Assembly: GCA_000310025.1 (NCBI GenBank)
Contig: FN649727.1
Location: 4,734,595 to 4,778,338, forward strand
Length of the DNA: 43,744 nt
Reading direction: 5' to 3'
Origin: Ectocarpus siliculosus
Lineage: Eukaryota > Sar > Phaeophyceae > Ectocarpales > Ectocarpaceae
In this document: piece by piece, positions 21,740 through 31,604 of the stretch
Layout of the letters: each line of letters begins with the position of its first letter
Numbering within the stretch: position 1 is the first letter of the stretch
Position numbers and translations under genes: made by a program
The notes under the pieces: generated by a model
What the model was told of the DNA's origin: nothing
Databases searched by the model: none
The model's input: the letters and a program-made list of their open reading frames with translations, nothing else

Positions 21740-24700
21740 CCAGCACCGTGAAAGGCGGGGTCGACATTCAATCGTTCGTGGCCTACTGCCGAGCTCCAAC
21801 GGTCCTCGGACCCACTCTCAGATCGTCCTAATATTAGCTCTCTCGTGCACGTACATACCCACACGGATTCATTGAATCCAACACTCTCAAGGAAGGCCTT
21901 GAAGATGGTCGCGTGACCTCTGTCTGCAAGAATCTCGAGGGGAGACGAGTCGGTAACGGTACGAACATAACGTTTGGCACCGGCAGCTAGAAGCTCTTCG
22001 GTCCTCCATGTCCGCCACCCACAACACTACAACCGAAGCTCCACAACTCTGGAACTCACGGGGCCAGGCCGGTCTTCCCGTCGGACCACGCCTCCTCCTG
22101 GGCCGAGGACAGCAGTTCCGCCGCCGACGGTTTCAAGGAGGGCTCTTCGCGGACCCCCACTCCGGAATCGAGGCCGTTCCACGCGTCGCTGAAGGAGCCC
22201 ACCAGCGGCCCCTATGATACAGCAAAACGATTGCAACCAGTGCCACCGTTCCGGGGTCGGGGATTTGGGCGGGAGGCACTGGCGCTATCTAGCATATGAG
22301 CGGTGTGTGTGCGGATCTCGACAATGGGCGGGTGCTCCTTGCGTGGAGCTGCTGCTGATGTGTCGAACATTAGGCGAGCACTCCACGGACGCACGTTCGT
22401 TCCGCTGACACCACGATACAGAGCACCTACTTCTACATATATGTGGAGGGCACACGCTTCCCATAGAGGTCAACCAGAAAACGAAGCCTACGAGAACATA
22501 CACGAGACTAATACCGCCATCACGTTCCCCATTCGCATTCTTAGGAAGCATAAATACACTCACAGAAAGCATACATGTACCATCCTCTTGTGCTCCGCAC
22601 CTGCTGCTGCTGCTGCTCGGCGGCTTCATTCTCCGCGTACGCAACTTGAAAATCCGCCTTTGTTGCTGCCGCCGCCACCGCCGGATCGCCGGCCTGCTGG
22701 TGCTGTTGCTGCGACGATGCCCCCCCTGCCCAGGCTTCATCGAGACCCTGCGCCTCCCCGGAGCCCGGAACCACCTGCGCCGCGAGCAGAGACAAAGCGC
22801 AACGCCAGGAGCAGTTCCGGTCACTACAAGAGAAAACACCCGATGCGTCGAAGGTGCAACAACGGGCCGAAATATTCCTCTTCAACTTCAAGTCCCGAAC
22901 GAAGAACCTCGATCGTACCAGGCTCATCCAGAAGGAACCGCAGAACGCTTCTCAAGGAGGGCGTCAAAGAAAGCAAATGGGCACCTTATCGCCAGAGACC
23001 CGCAACCCCCCCGTGCCCAAGCGGGTCGCGAATCGGAGCAGCTCGCTGTCGCGGAAGCGCCCATCCGGGTCCGCCGCCATCTGCCCGACGAGCGACCTCG
23101 CGCTAGCGCCGACTTGCCCTTCCCCAACCCCTTTCTCCTCGTCGCCGCCGGCGCTAACAAGACTCTCGGCAGTGACATCAGCAGAGGCGGCGGCGGCGGC
23201 GGCGGCGCCCTCTCCTACACCACTATCGCCCAAAAAATCGCTTTCAACGCCAAACGCCGTACTCCTGCCGCTGCTACCCGCTACGCCGCCGCCGGTAGTA
23301 CCAGCAGTGGTTACCTGGCCGTGCATCCCAGGTCTCGGCGCCATCCCAGGCCCGAACGCCGCTGCTGGCGGCGGCGGCGGCGCCCCATCAGGTCCGTACG
23401 CCATGGGCTCAGACCCGAACCCTCCCTGCTGCGCCGCCCAGGCTGCCTCCAGGTGCTCAAGCTCCGCCGGATGCGGCTGGTGCATCATCGACCCTCGCAT
23501 CTCGTGTTGTCCGTGGAACTCGTTCCCCCACCCAGCTGCGGCGCCGCCCCCCCCCCGTGCGGCGAGCATGGCACCAGGAGGAGGAGGCGGCGGTGGTGGT
23601 GGGCCCCGGTGCAAGCCAGCCGCCGCCGCTGCGACCCACGCACCGTCGAAGTCTTGGCGGTGGTTTTGCATCATCATGTGCGGCGGAGGTCCGCGGTTGC
23701 CGCCCTCGAACTCGTGCGCCCAGTCGTTGTTGCCGTGAGGGTGCCGGTGTTGACCCTGCCGTGGGGGTGGACGGTGTTTCACATAGGGGGAGCCTTGCGG
23801 GGGTCGTCATACTGTATGAGATGAAATTCAGTTGAGCCTTGCGCAAAATACAGGGAGGAGATGCGAACGACACCGACAAAAATGGTAAGGGATACGTAAT
23901 CGAGGGATGCCGAGTAAAGTATTATTATATATAATTACAATAATATCCCGATAAGTTTTTTTAATTTATCGGTATTAAACAAAATGAGTTTGATCGTGGC
24001 TCAGACTGAAGGCTGTAAGTCTGCATGAGTTGCTAAAGAGACAACAACTACAACTGACCTCGGGAGGACCTACTCTCCCCAGTATAGGAGTAGAGAATAG
24101 CCACGGACCCCCCCCCCCGTCGTCGTTCGCAGAAAACACACCTGCTCGGGATGGCTCGCGTTGCCTTTAGGCCCCACCATCGGACCCATCATTCCTTGAG
24201 CTTGAGCTTGTGCGTGGGCATGGGCAGCGGCAGCAGCTCCCGGGGGGGGGGCACGCATCATCGGCCCTCCCTGCTGCTGTTGTGGGCAGAAGTCTCGTCG
24301 CGAGGGGCCTTTCATCTGGCCGCCGGCCCCTGCTGACCCTTCCATAAGGGTGTCCACCAGACGAGCTATCGGGTTCCGGGACGCCGTTGTGCCATCGGCG
24401 GCGCATGTCTTCGACGAAAACGAGGGAAGTCAACGTGATGTATGTAGGTAACTATGGGCAAACGCGTGTGTGTCATTGACACTGCATGTTGAGGACACCA
24501 GAGTAGGCCTGCTTGTAATGCTGTATGTAAAAGCCATAACTACGCCGGCCGTTGAGACAGCAAGCAGTCAACGCACAAGTATAGCAGTATACAGTTCCTG
24601 TTTGTAACCAACACAGCGATGCAAGAGGTAGTATCATCCGCGGGATGGCACTGCTAGTGCATGTACCTGTATCCTTCAATGTACCGCATTTCGCAGTGGA

Positions 24701-24765
24701 GGGTGTGCTAAAAATATTGCTGAATGATGTACCTGCCCGCCCACCAGGTTCCCGATCACGTCCAT
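15604..24765 (-). CDS. PEX5: Peroxisomal targeting signal 1 receptor PEX5 (14 exons, complete)
   Basis: Cycling cytosolic receptor that binds C-terminal SKL-type signals and docks on PEX13/PEX14. Exons in transcript order: 24733-24765, 24142-24408, 22985-23755, 22601-22774, 22060-22211, 21863-21919, 20715-20899, 20071-20228, 19251-19361, 18492-18632, 17859-18023, 17145-17261, 16706-16785, 15604-15727. They total 2,535 nt (844 residues plus TAG), all phases closing. The N-terminus reads MDVIGNLVGGQTCAADG, with Cys13 in the place of the conserved ubiquitinated cysteine, then NPIARLVDTL. Two canonical WxxxF motifs are visible (WAHEF ~112, WGNEF ~176), followed by degenerate W motifs (DAWNG, EAWSD, AAWRE) and RFATRLGTG. 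The C-terminal TPR domain runs from PFEEG (~565) to HIWSYLR (~805) and includes AENDQDRLAIS, LGVLYNVSRDYDSA, PNDHSLWNKLGATLANS and GYARAWLNMGIS. Its N-terminal half is longer than in animals, with Pro, Gly, Ala and Gln runs. The 57-nt exon at 21863-21919 is less certain. Confidence 0.95.
18009..18125 (-). repeat. 57-60 bp tandem duplication over a PEX5 acceptor site
   Basis: Two copies, 18009-18065 and 18066-18125, nearly identical (catcaactgcatcaccta and gaggtaccacggt in both). On the minus strand the copy at lower coordinates holds the start of exon 11 with its TAG acceptor. The upstream copy carries the same first five codons (VMQLM) and the same acceptor, but runs into the TAG that is the acceptor of the real copy. 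Confidence 0.95.
18651..18679 (+). repeat. (GGGAT)n microsatellite
   Basis: Five GGGAT/GGGATG-type units in PEX5 intron 9, just upstream (minus strand) of exon 10. Confidence 0.8.
21005..21029 (+). repeat. (TACG)n self-complementary microsatellite
   Basis: About six TACG units in PEX5 intron 6. The repeat is its own reverse complement, so either strand can fold on itself. Confidence 0.9.
21701..21737 (+). repeat. (GA)n microsatellite
   Basis: Eighteen uninterrupted GA units after a GAA run, in PEX5 intron 6. On the PEX5 sense strand it reads as a long CT tract. Confidence 0.95.
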
Positions 24766-25157
24766 TGACGAGGAGCCTGAAGGAAAGAGTAGTGGGCGAA
24801 GGCCAACGCCGTTGATTCCTCAAGATAGAAAGGCGGGGAGAGAGCTACAGAGACCGGCGACTGACTTTGAATGTCCACTACGCTGTGCACGGCCGTGCGG
24901 CGCTGGCTTATAGGTACCTCCATTTACAACCACGGAGCTCTCTGATTGTGCTGTGCTGTGATTGGCTGATTTCGCCGGAATTCTTTAAATCTTGGCAATT
25001 CGCGTTTTGGCGACCCCCGTCGGCGTCACTCAACAATTGCTTCTCAACTACTCAAGTGCTCTATACTGCGCAAGTCTGGAGACTACACCGCTGAACGCTG
25101 ACTCACAGGTCCAGACCCGAGTCACCTGCGATCGACGTAGCGATCACCGAGCATCAG
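24766..25157. promoter_or_regulatory. Divergent promoter region between PEX5 and the TspO-like gene, with a possible 5' UTR exon
   Basis: PEX5 starts at 24765 on the minus strand and the next gene runs on the plus strand. An inverted CCAAT box (tgattggctga, core 24961-24965) lies between. At 25157 a strong donor-like junction (gcatcag then gtaagc) ends an open stretch without an ATG in the downstream frame. It would pair in phase with the acceptor at 27689, giving a mostly untranslated first exon for the plus-strand gene. This is inference from splice signals only. Confidence 0.4.
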
Positions 25158-27703
25158 GTAAGCAGCAGCCTGTTTGTTGTAAAACACGCCTTGTGGAAAG
25201 GTTCTGGCGTGCTACATATCGGGGGCAGGTGTGCCATTATAGCGCAAGCAAGCCAGCAACCAGGGGGTGTACGGCGCGTCAAAGACCCCAGTGTGTTGAC
25301 AACTCCGGCTGTGCATGCCCCGTCTAATGGTGACAGAAGACGGGAACCCACGCTGCCGTGATGTATGTAGCACATGCGCGCGTCGTTTGGTTTGGTGCTG
25401 GGATTCTGTCGTTAGGTTCCGTTAGACAACAAAGATAGTCTTGTGCGCAGATGATGTTGTTGCGCCGTTACAAAAATGCTACCTGCGGCTACTGCTTTCC
25501 CGAGCAGCCTACCCCCCCCGACATAGGGTCGTGAGCAGGAGGTGTCCGCCTTGTACGAGGAAAGAGCTCATGGCTCCCAGGGCAGGCGTTTATTTTACGA
25601 CGCTTCGCATCCCCGGCGTCCCTTACCGCAACGCTGGCTGCTGCGGTCCCAATAATTGTGCGCAAAAGATCAATTAATTGCCATCATTGGATACAAGACA
25701 CCGGCGGGGCGAAACAATCTGCTGTTGCTGCTGTTTGAGACATCACGCACCCCACCAAAACATTACCGATGCATGGTAATGAGTACATCATGCTGCTGCT
25801 GCTGCAGCTGGCGCCGCTGCTTCCATGCGATTTATTTTTCGGTCGGTTCCCTTGTATGCGAAGAGTGTATGGCGATGGTACATAATTTGCGCGTGCCTTC
25901 GTTTCCATCGAAGGACTCTGCGGGCTCTCTCTTCTCTGTGTGTGTGTGTTCTTTCTGACTCACGGATTTTTTTTGAGAGCCAGTTTTTGTCCTCAACCCG
26001 ACGAGACCCCGACGGCGCGGTGCAACATGAACGGGGTGCCTGGCACAATCAATACCTACCAGCACAGCGTAGGCGGACACCACACGAGCCTCCCTCCCTG
26101 TGCTTGGGTGGGTCCCGAAGAAAGACGCAGCCACAAAGGTCGACGGTTTTAACTTTTGGAAGTACAATTGTACCGTTTCTGGGACCAGTCCCCGTTTATC
26201 CGACGGGATTTTGTTGTGGATCATGCTGCACGACAATACATCGTGTTGGGTGTTGGCTGACCGATGCAGTGTAGAGTTGCACTGCTGCTGCTGTGTGTTG
26301 GTGTGTGTGTGCTATGGATTCATTGCTAATCTATCTTAGACTATTTTCTTCGATAGAGATGGATTCGTTGCGTCATATTGAATATTGATGGAAAAAAAAA
26401 AAAAGTGGTACAGTGGATTCGTTGGGTCATATTAGGATTAAAAAGAAAAAAAATAGAGCTGGCCCTGCATCAAATTGACACATCTGAACCTTTGTCGGCA
26501 CCGAAGCACGAGTCCTTCCACTGGTGGCAGAAAGCTCTATCACCGACCGCGCGCATACGTTGGTGGGGTAAGGTGTGCAGCAGCGCCCATCCTGGCGTGG
26601 TGTGGACCGACAGCGACCCGTCCCACCCTGCGAAACCTGTTTCAGGCGGTATGTAACGCTTGAATGTCAGCGCAGCTGAGATTCTAACGTTGCAAGGAAA
26701 TAAAAACACTGCTGCTCCATGTATAGCGCACTCAAGAAATGCAGCCGTTCATTGATTGGTCTGCAGAAGCACGCCTACCAACGTTGCCCGAGGAAAATTC
26801 CCCGCGAGCGCAAATAGCTATTTGCAGTCTTCCCTCTGCTTCTTTCTCCCAGATTTCCAGGAGCCCACGCATTTGTCTCGCAAAATAGGCCTCGTTCGTT
26901 ACCAACGCTGCTGCCGACGGCGAAGCTGTGGTGGTGTGTCACGAAGACTTGGAACCTGCAGTACTTGCAATAGACACGATTCGACGTACAGGAAGACGCT
27001 ACCTGCTGCGCTTGGTACACCACTGCTGAAGGATTATCTATCATAAAGCTTCGTACTAAGAACGAGGCTGGTAAAATCCCCAGGATCAGGGGTTTCTCGT
27101 GTCCGCTGGAGGAGCTGTGCGGGACTTTCTACTAGCCGGATCCAAACAAACGTACTGCTGTAGACATGGCCATGCATACACCTCTTCGCGGGCGCTTGCG
27201 ACACCAAGTTCAACCATCGTTGCATTCTTGAAGCAAGACATTTTTCGTGGGGTACAGAGTATGTACATGAGTTTGAAATGGTGTTCATTTCTTTTTCCCT
27301 TCGCCATCTGGAGTGTTTCAATGATGCTTGTCGGGTCAGGCCCCGCGTGCTCTTTTAGTCTGAAGCGGGAGCGAGAGGTGTGCGGCCTCAAAATTCTTAC
27401 AGTTTTATCATACATCGATTTTGGGGGGCTGATGGAACGACTGCAAGATGCGCCTCTTGGGAACTCCGTGTCTGGTTGCTGCAGTTCTTTTATCTGTCGG
27501 GTATACTTATCCTTGCTCTCGTGGCGGAGAGAGGGCCACGTCAAGGCACTTAGCGCACGACACCGCCACCTTGTGCATGAACACCCTTCACCGCACAAAT
27601 CCTTGGAACGAAACTAGCCAACGAACGATCTCCGAGAGTAGCCCATGGTTGTAATTTTGGGGTCACATTGTACGTCTTGTTTTTCGCAGGTTCAGCTTCA
27701 AGG
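25158..27703. other. Long gene-poor stretch, possible 5' UTR intron of the TspO-like gene
   Basis: No recognisable protein is encoded. Two ~170-codon frames overlap on opposite strands at 27086-27617, but neither resembles a known family. A CTG cluster is at 25790-25806. A tandem repeat is at 26360-26454. The AG at 27688-27689 and the gtt after it suggest an acceptor 14 bases before the ATG at 27704. Confidence 0.5.
26360..26454 (+). repeat. Tandem duplication, ~53 bp unit with A-rich tail
   Basis: Two copies (26360-26404 and 26413-26454) share tggattcgttg, gtcatatt and a poly-A end (13 A in the first, an interrupted A run in the second). Confidence 0.8.
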
Positions 27704-28024
27704 ATGTTGTGGCTCGTCAACCTGGTGGCCTACCTCATCAACGCTGTGGTCGTTGGTGGGAGCAACTTGGGCTGGTGGGGGGCTACGAATGCCGAAGTTT
27801 CTGACGACAACCCGACTTTTGTCACGCCAGACGGGTGAGCGCTACTCCGCTGCATTCGCACAGCACTTGCTGTACCCCTCGCTCCTGAGTAGCATTTCCC
27901 GAGGTAACTAGAATCTGGATCGATTCGGTGCACCGTCATGGTTCTGGTCTGTGGGAAATTGATGCCGCATAGGGCACACATCTGTTTGCGGTATTCACCC
28001 TTCCACCGCAAGAGAGAGAGAGAA

Positions 28025-28057
<33 letters not shown>

Positions 28058-31000
28058 TAAGACGACCAGCAGTGCACGAGAAATGCAAGCAGTAGTTTTT
28101 GGGCTCCGCCCACTCACGGGAAAGGAAAGGAAAGGCAAGGAAAGGCGAAAGGAAAGGAACGGAAAGACATGGCGTCCTTTCGTTGTGTATGTCTTGGGGA
28201 GAAGAGGTTGAGGGAATGGCCAGCCGGTAGCACTTGTAACTAGAAGAAGTCCCAGCGAGCAATCTCAACGGGGTTGCGTGTCTCGTCGACGGGCTGTCTC
28301 ATGCTGATCAAAGGTGCGTGACGACAAGTCGTAGTTGATGGTCGGCGTGCGCGCGTTCATGCGCCAATGCGCTACGCTACTTCGAAGTACTAGCTTCTTT
28401 CACCAAGCGTCGTGATCGTCACGAGAGAAGACTTAACGGGTGTTATACTGTACACAGCTCGTGCGTGACGCATGATTTTGATACTGGAGCCAATTTTTTT
28501 TTTGCGAGATTCAAGTGATTGAAGAACACTCTTCTTCTATGTCTTTCAACTTGCTTCTTTTGTGTGCGATTGTTCACGTGCGTATTACAGGTGGGCGTTC
28601 TCCATCTGGGGCGTCATCTTCTTTTTCGAGGCAGTTTTCGTAATCTGGGGAGCGTTCCAGAGCAACCGGGACTCTCGCGTCGTGCAAGACGGCGTCGGCT
28701 GCCGGTTCGCGATCGCTTGCCTCATCCAGGTGAACGTTAGACTAGGGAGCTGCTTGCGAGAGCTTCCGAGCCACCGCTTCTTGTGCGCGTGTTACCCATA
28801 TCTTCTATTTATCCACTTTTTTCCCCGAATGTCCTCTCCACACTTTGCCGTTGTGGTGCCTCTTTCTTTCACTCATGTCCTCCTTGACCCGATTACGGCT
28901 CGTTTTCTTCTTGTCTTGGTCTCTGTCTTTGTCTATCCCCCTTTCCTCTCTACCCCCCCCCGTCCCGGCTTTGTAGGGATGCGAGGTCCCCCCCCGGTGT
29001 TTGCCATCGGGGTTGAGTTTTCGTCGCTTGGCTTCGACGTTGTGAAACAAGCCGCCCCCCCCCCCCCCCGCNNNNNNNNNNNNNNNNNNNNNNNNNNNNN
29101 NNNNNNNNNNNNNNNNNNNNNNNNNNNNNNNNNNNNNNNNNNNNNNNNNNNNNNNNNNNNNNNNNNNNNNNNNNNNNNNNNNNNNNNNNNNNNNNNNNNN
29201 NNNNNNNNNNNNNNNNNNNNNNNNNNNNNNNNNNNNNNNNNNNNNNNNNNNNNNNNNNNNNNNNNNNNNNNNNNNNNNNNNNNNNNNNNNNNNNNNNNNN
29301 NNNNNNNNNNNNNNNNNNNNNNNNNNNNNNNNNNNNNNNNNNNNNNNNNNNNNNNNNNNNNNNNNNNNNNNNNNNNNNNNNNNNNNNNNNNNNNNNNNNN
29401 NNNNNNNNNNNNNNNNNNNNNNNNNNNNNNNNNNNNNNNNNNNNNNNNNNNNNNNNNNNNNNNNNNNNNNNNNNNNNNNNNNNNNNNNNNNNNNNNNNNN
29501 NNNNNNNNNNNNNNNNNNNNNNNNNNNNNNNNNNNNNNNNNNNNNNNNNNNNNNNNNNNNNNNNNNNNNNNNNNNNNNNNNNNNNNNNNNNNNNNNNNNN
29601 NNNNNNNNNNNNNNNNNNNNNNNNNNNNNNNNNNNNNNNNNNNNNNNNNNNNNNNNNNNNNNNNNNNNNNNNNNNNNNNNNNNNNNNNNNNNNNNNNNNN
29701 NNNNNNNNNNNNNNNNNNNNNNNNNNNNNNNNNNNNNNNNNNNNNNNNNNNNNNNNNNNNNNNNNNNNNNNNNNNNNNNNNNNNNNNNNNNNNNNNNNNN
29801 NNNNNNNNNNNNNNNNNNNNNNNNNNNNNNNNNNNNNNNNNNNNNNNNNNNNNNNNNNNNNNNNNNNNNNNNNNNNNNNNNNNNNNNNNNNNNNNNNNNN
29901 NNNNNNNNNNNNNNNNNNNNNNNNNNNNNNNNNNNNNNNNNNNNNNNNNNNNNNNNNNNNNNNNNNNNNNNNNNNNNNNNNNNNNNNNNNNNNNNNNNNN
30001 NNNNNNNNNNNNNNNNNNNNNNNNNNNNNNNNNNNNNNNNNNNNNNNNNNNNNNNNNNNNNNNNNNNNNNNACCCCCCCCCCCTCGTCTTCCTCTCGGCT
30101 CCCATCCCGTCCCCCCCTACATTTTCTTTTGATCCCCCCACCCCTCCCTGCATCCGTACCTCCTCCCCGCCTGCAACACCAAAAATATAAAAAAAGGCGG
30201 CCTGGAGCATCGTGTTCGCGCAGGAGCTGCTCATCGTGAGCGCCATCCTCCTGTGCCTTATCACGTTGTCGCTCACCATGGCGGTGATTGCCCTCAGCCT
30301 GATGCAGTGCGAGGAGGGGATCACGTTGTTCACCCTCCCCTTCTGGGGCGTGTACTTCCCGATAGGCTTGCACGGAGGCTGGACTCTGGCGGGTGAGCGA
30401 GCGAACATCGCATACACGATACGTTTGACGTCGTGAAATAACTCATCGCTCGAGCAGCTGTTGAACCCGCGTGGCGACACACTCGGAGGAGAGCGTCATG
30501 AGCAAGAAGGTGTAATATGCATACTCCCACAGGAAAAAGTACTCTCTTTCCTCACACACCGCAACGTTGTTTTGTTCGGCGACCTTTGGACGCTAAAACC
30601 TCTGGTGTGCTTCCCCACTGCGCGCCGCCCTCCAACCACGTTGCGCGTTGCCGAAAAAAAAAAACATGTGCGTGCGCTTGTTGGCATATGACTACACGAC
30701 GCGGCGTGTTAAAACGACAACAGCCGCCATCGTCAACATCAACGTGGCGCTCGAGCTGGGGGACGACACTGGCTCTGAGCTTGCCGCCCTCATCCTCAGT
30801 CTCGTTGGGGCGGCCTTGGGAGCAGCCTTCGTCTCGCTGGTGTTCCACAACCAGGTTGGTGCTCCATTGTCCTAGTTGCGGTGCCCCTTCGGTTGCGGTG
30901 CCCTCCCGTGGCGCCGCAAGGGTTATCACCGCATCCCGTGTCCCGTAGGAGACTGGTGTCCCCATGCGTGCGTGCGTGCGTGCGTCGTGCGTGCGTGCGT

Positions 31001-31604
31001 GCGTGTGTGTGTGTGTTGATCCGATTGTTGAAGAAGCCGCCGCAGCAGTGTTGCGTTTTTTTGCTAACTTATCGTTGTTGCCGTCTTGGGCATGGACACG
31101 AAGATGTTGACCGCCACCCGTTTACCTCCGGTTCTCGGGACGAGTCAAGCTGGCGCGGAATGGAGATCCATGATCATGAGCTACATGCCAACCCAAGTAA
31201 GATCAATTTTGCAAAGGAATTTAATTTAAAATAATTGAACCAAAAAGACACAGCAGTAAAGAAAAAACTGTTCCACCCCACCCACAGATGTACCCATCCC
31301 CCTCGGCTCTTGTTGTTTTTATGATCAGCCTTACCTCCTGGCTGTTGCTTGGGCCATCGCCGGGATCGCGTCCAAGGACGACTACCGGTTCGTCCAGCTC
31401 GGGAAGGACTTGTCCGACGGCATCAACGTGGCGTTGCAAGGGTTGTGGATCGGTCTGCTGTGCATCGGCGTCTTGGGAATCCTCGCCGGCGTGAGGCAGA
31501 TGAACCGGGCTGAGGCGGAGGTGATGGACAAGAGGCGCCCGATACCCTCCGCCCCGAGCAATCCGGCAGACCGCGACCTGACCTCGGCAATCTACTCGGC
31601 TTGA
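27704..31604 (+). CDS. Tryptophan-rich multi-pass membrane protein, TspO/MBR-like
   Basis: Exons: 27704-27834, 28591-28729, 30197-30392, 30724-30854, 31329-31604; 290 residues, phases closing. Hydrophobic helices near residues 1-18, 47-68, 90-130, 135-155, 165-185 and 200-245 are separated by short loops. The pattern TPDGWAFSIWG, then AAWS, then an FWGVYFPIGLHGGWTLAA segment followed by NINVALELG matches what I recall of TspO/MBR-related tryptophan-rich sensory proteins in bacteria and algae, which have PxGxAFSIWG and a GWxxxAxxxN motif. TspO-type proteins bind porphyrins or sterols; whether this one does is unknown. The start is the first in-frame ATG after the acceptor at 27689; an upstream coding exon is not excluded. 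Intron 2 contains the assembly gap, so a missing exon there cannot be ruled out, although phases join cleanly across it. The C-terminal tail is hydrophilic. Confidence 0.65.
28010..28054 (+). repeat. (GA)n microsatellite
   Basis: GA units with one aaat interruption, in intron 1 of the TspO-like gene. Confidence 0.95.
28118..28166 (+). repeat. (GGAAA)n imperfect microsatellite
   Basis: Nine to ten GGAAA-type units with GGCAA and GGCGAAA variants, about 60 bases after the GA tract in the same intron. Confidence 0.9.
29072..30071. other. Assembly gap of exactly 1,000 N
   Basis: The known sequence ends in a run of 15 C and resumes at another C run (from 30073). The round length suggests a placeholder, so the true size is unknown. 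It lies inside intron 2 of the TspO-like gene. The open frames that cross it are artefacts. Confidence 0.98.
30965..31016 (+). repeat. (TGCG)n/(TG)n microsatellite
   Basis: TGCG units with one TCG break, passing into a TG run, in intron 4 of the TspO-like gene. Confidence 0.9.

Noticed and set aside
27448-27520. Signal-peptide-like MRLLGTPCLVAAVLLSVG as first exon of the TspO-like gene
   Set aside because: The donor-like gtatac after it leaves a phase that does not join to the acceptor at 27689 in frame with the ATG at 27704.
27086-27617. Two overlapping ~170-codon frames on opposite strands
   Set aside because: Neither has a recognisable motif, a family match or flanking splice structure; antisense open pairs occur by chance in sequence of this composition.
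28562-30480. Very long open frames on both strands across 29072-30071
   Set aside because: They are open only because N bases contain no stop codons.
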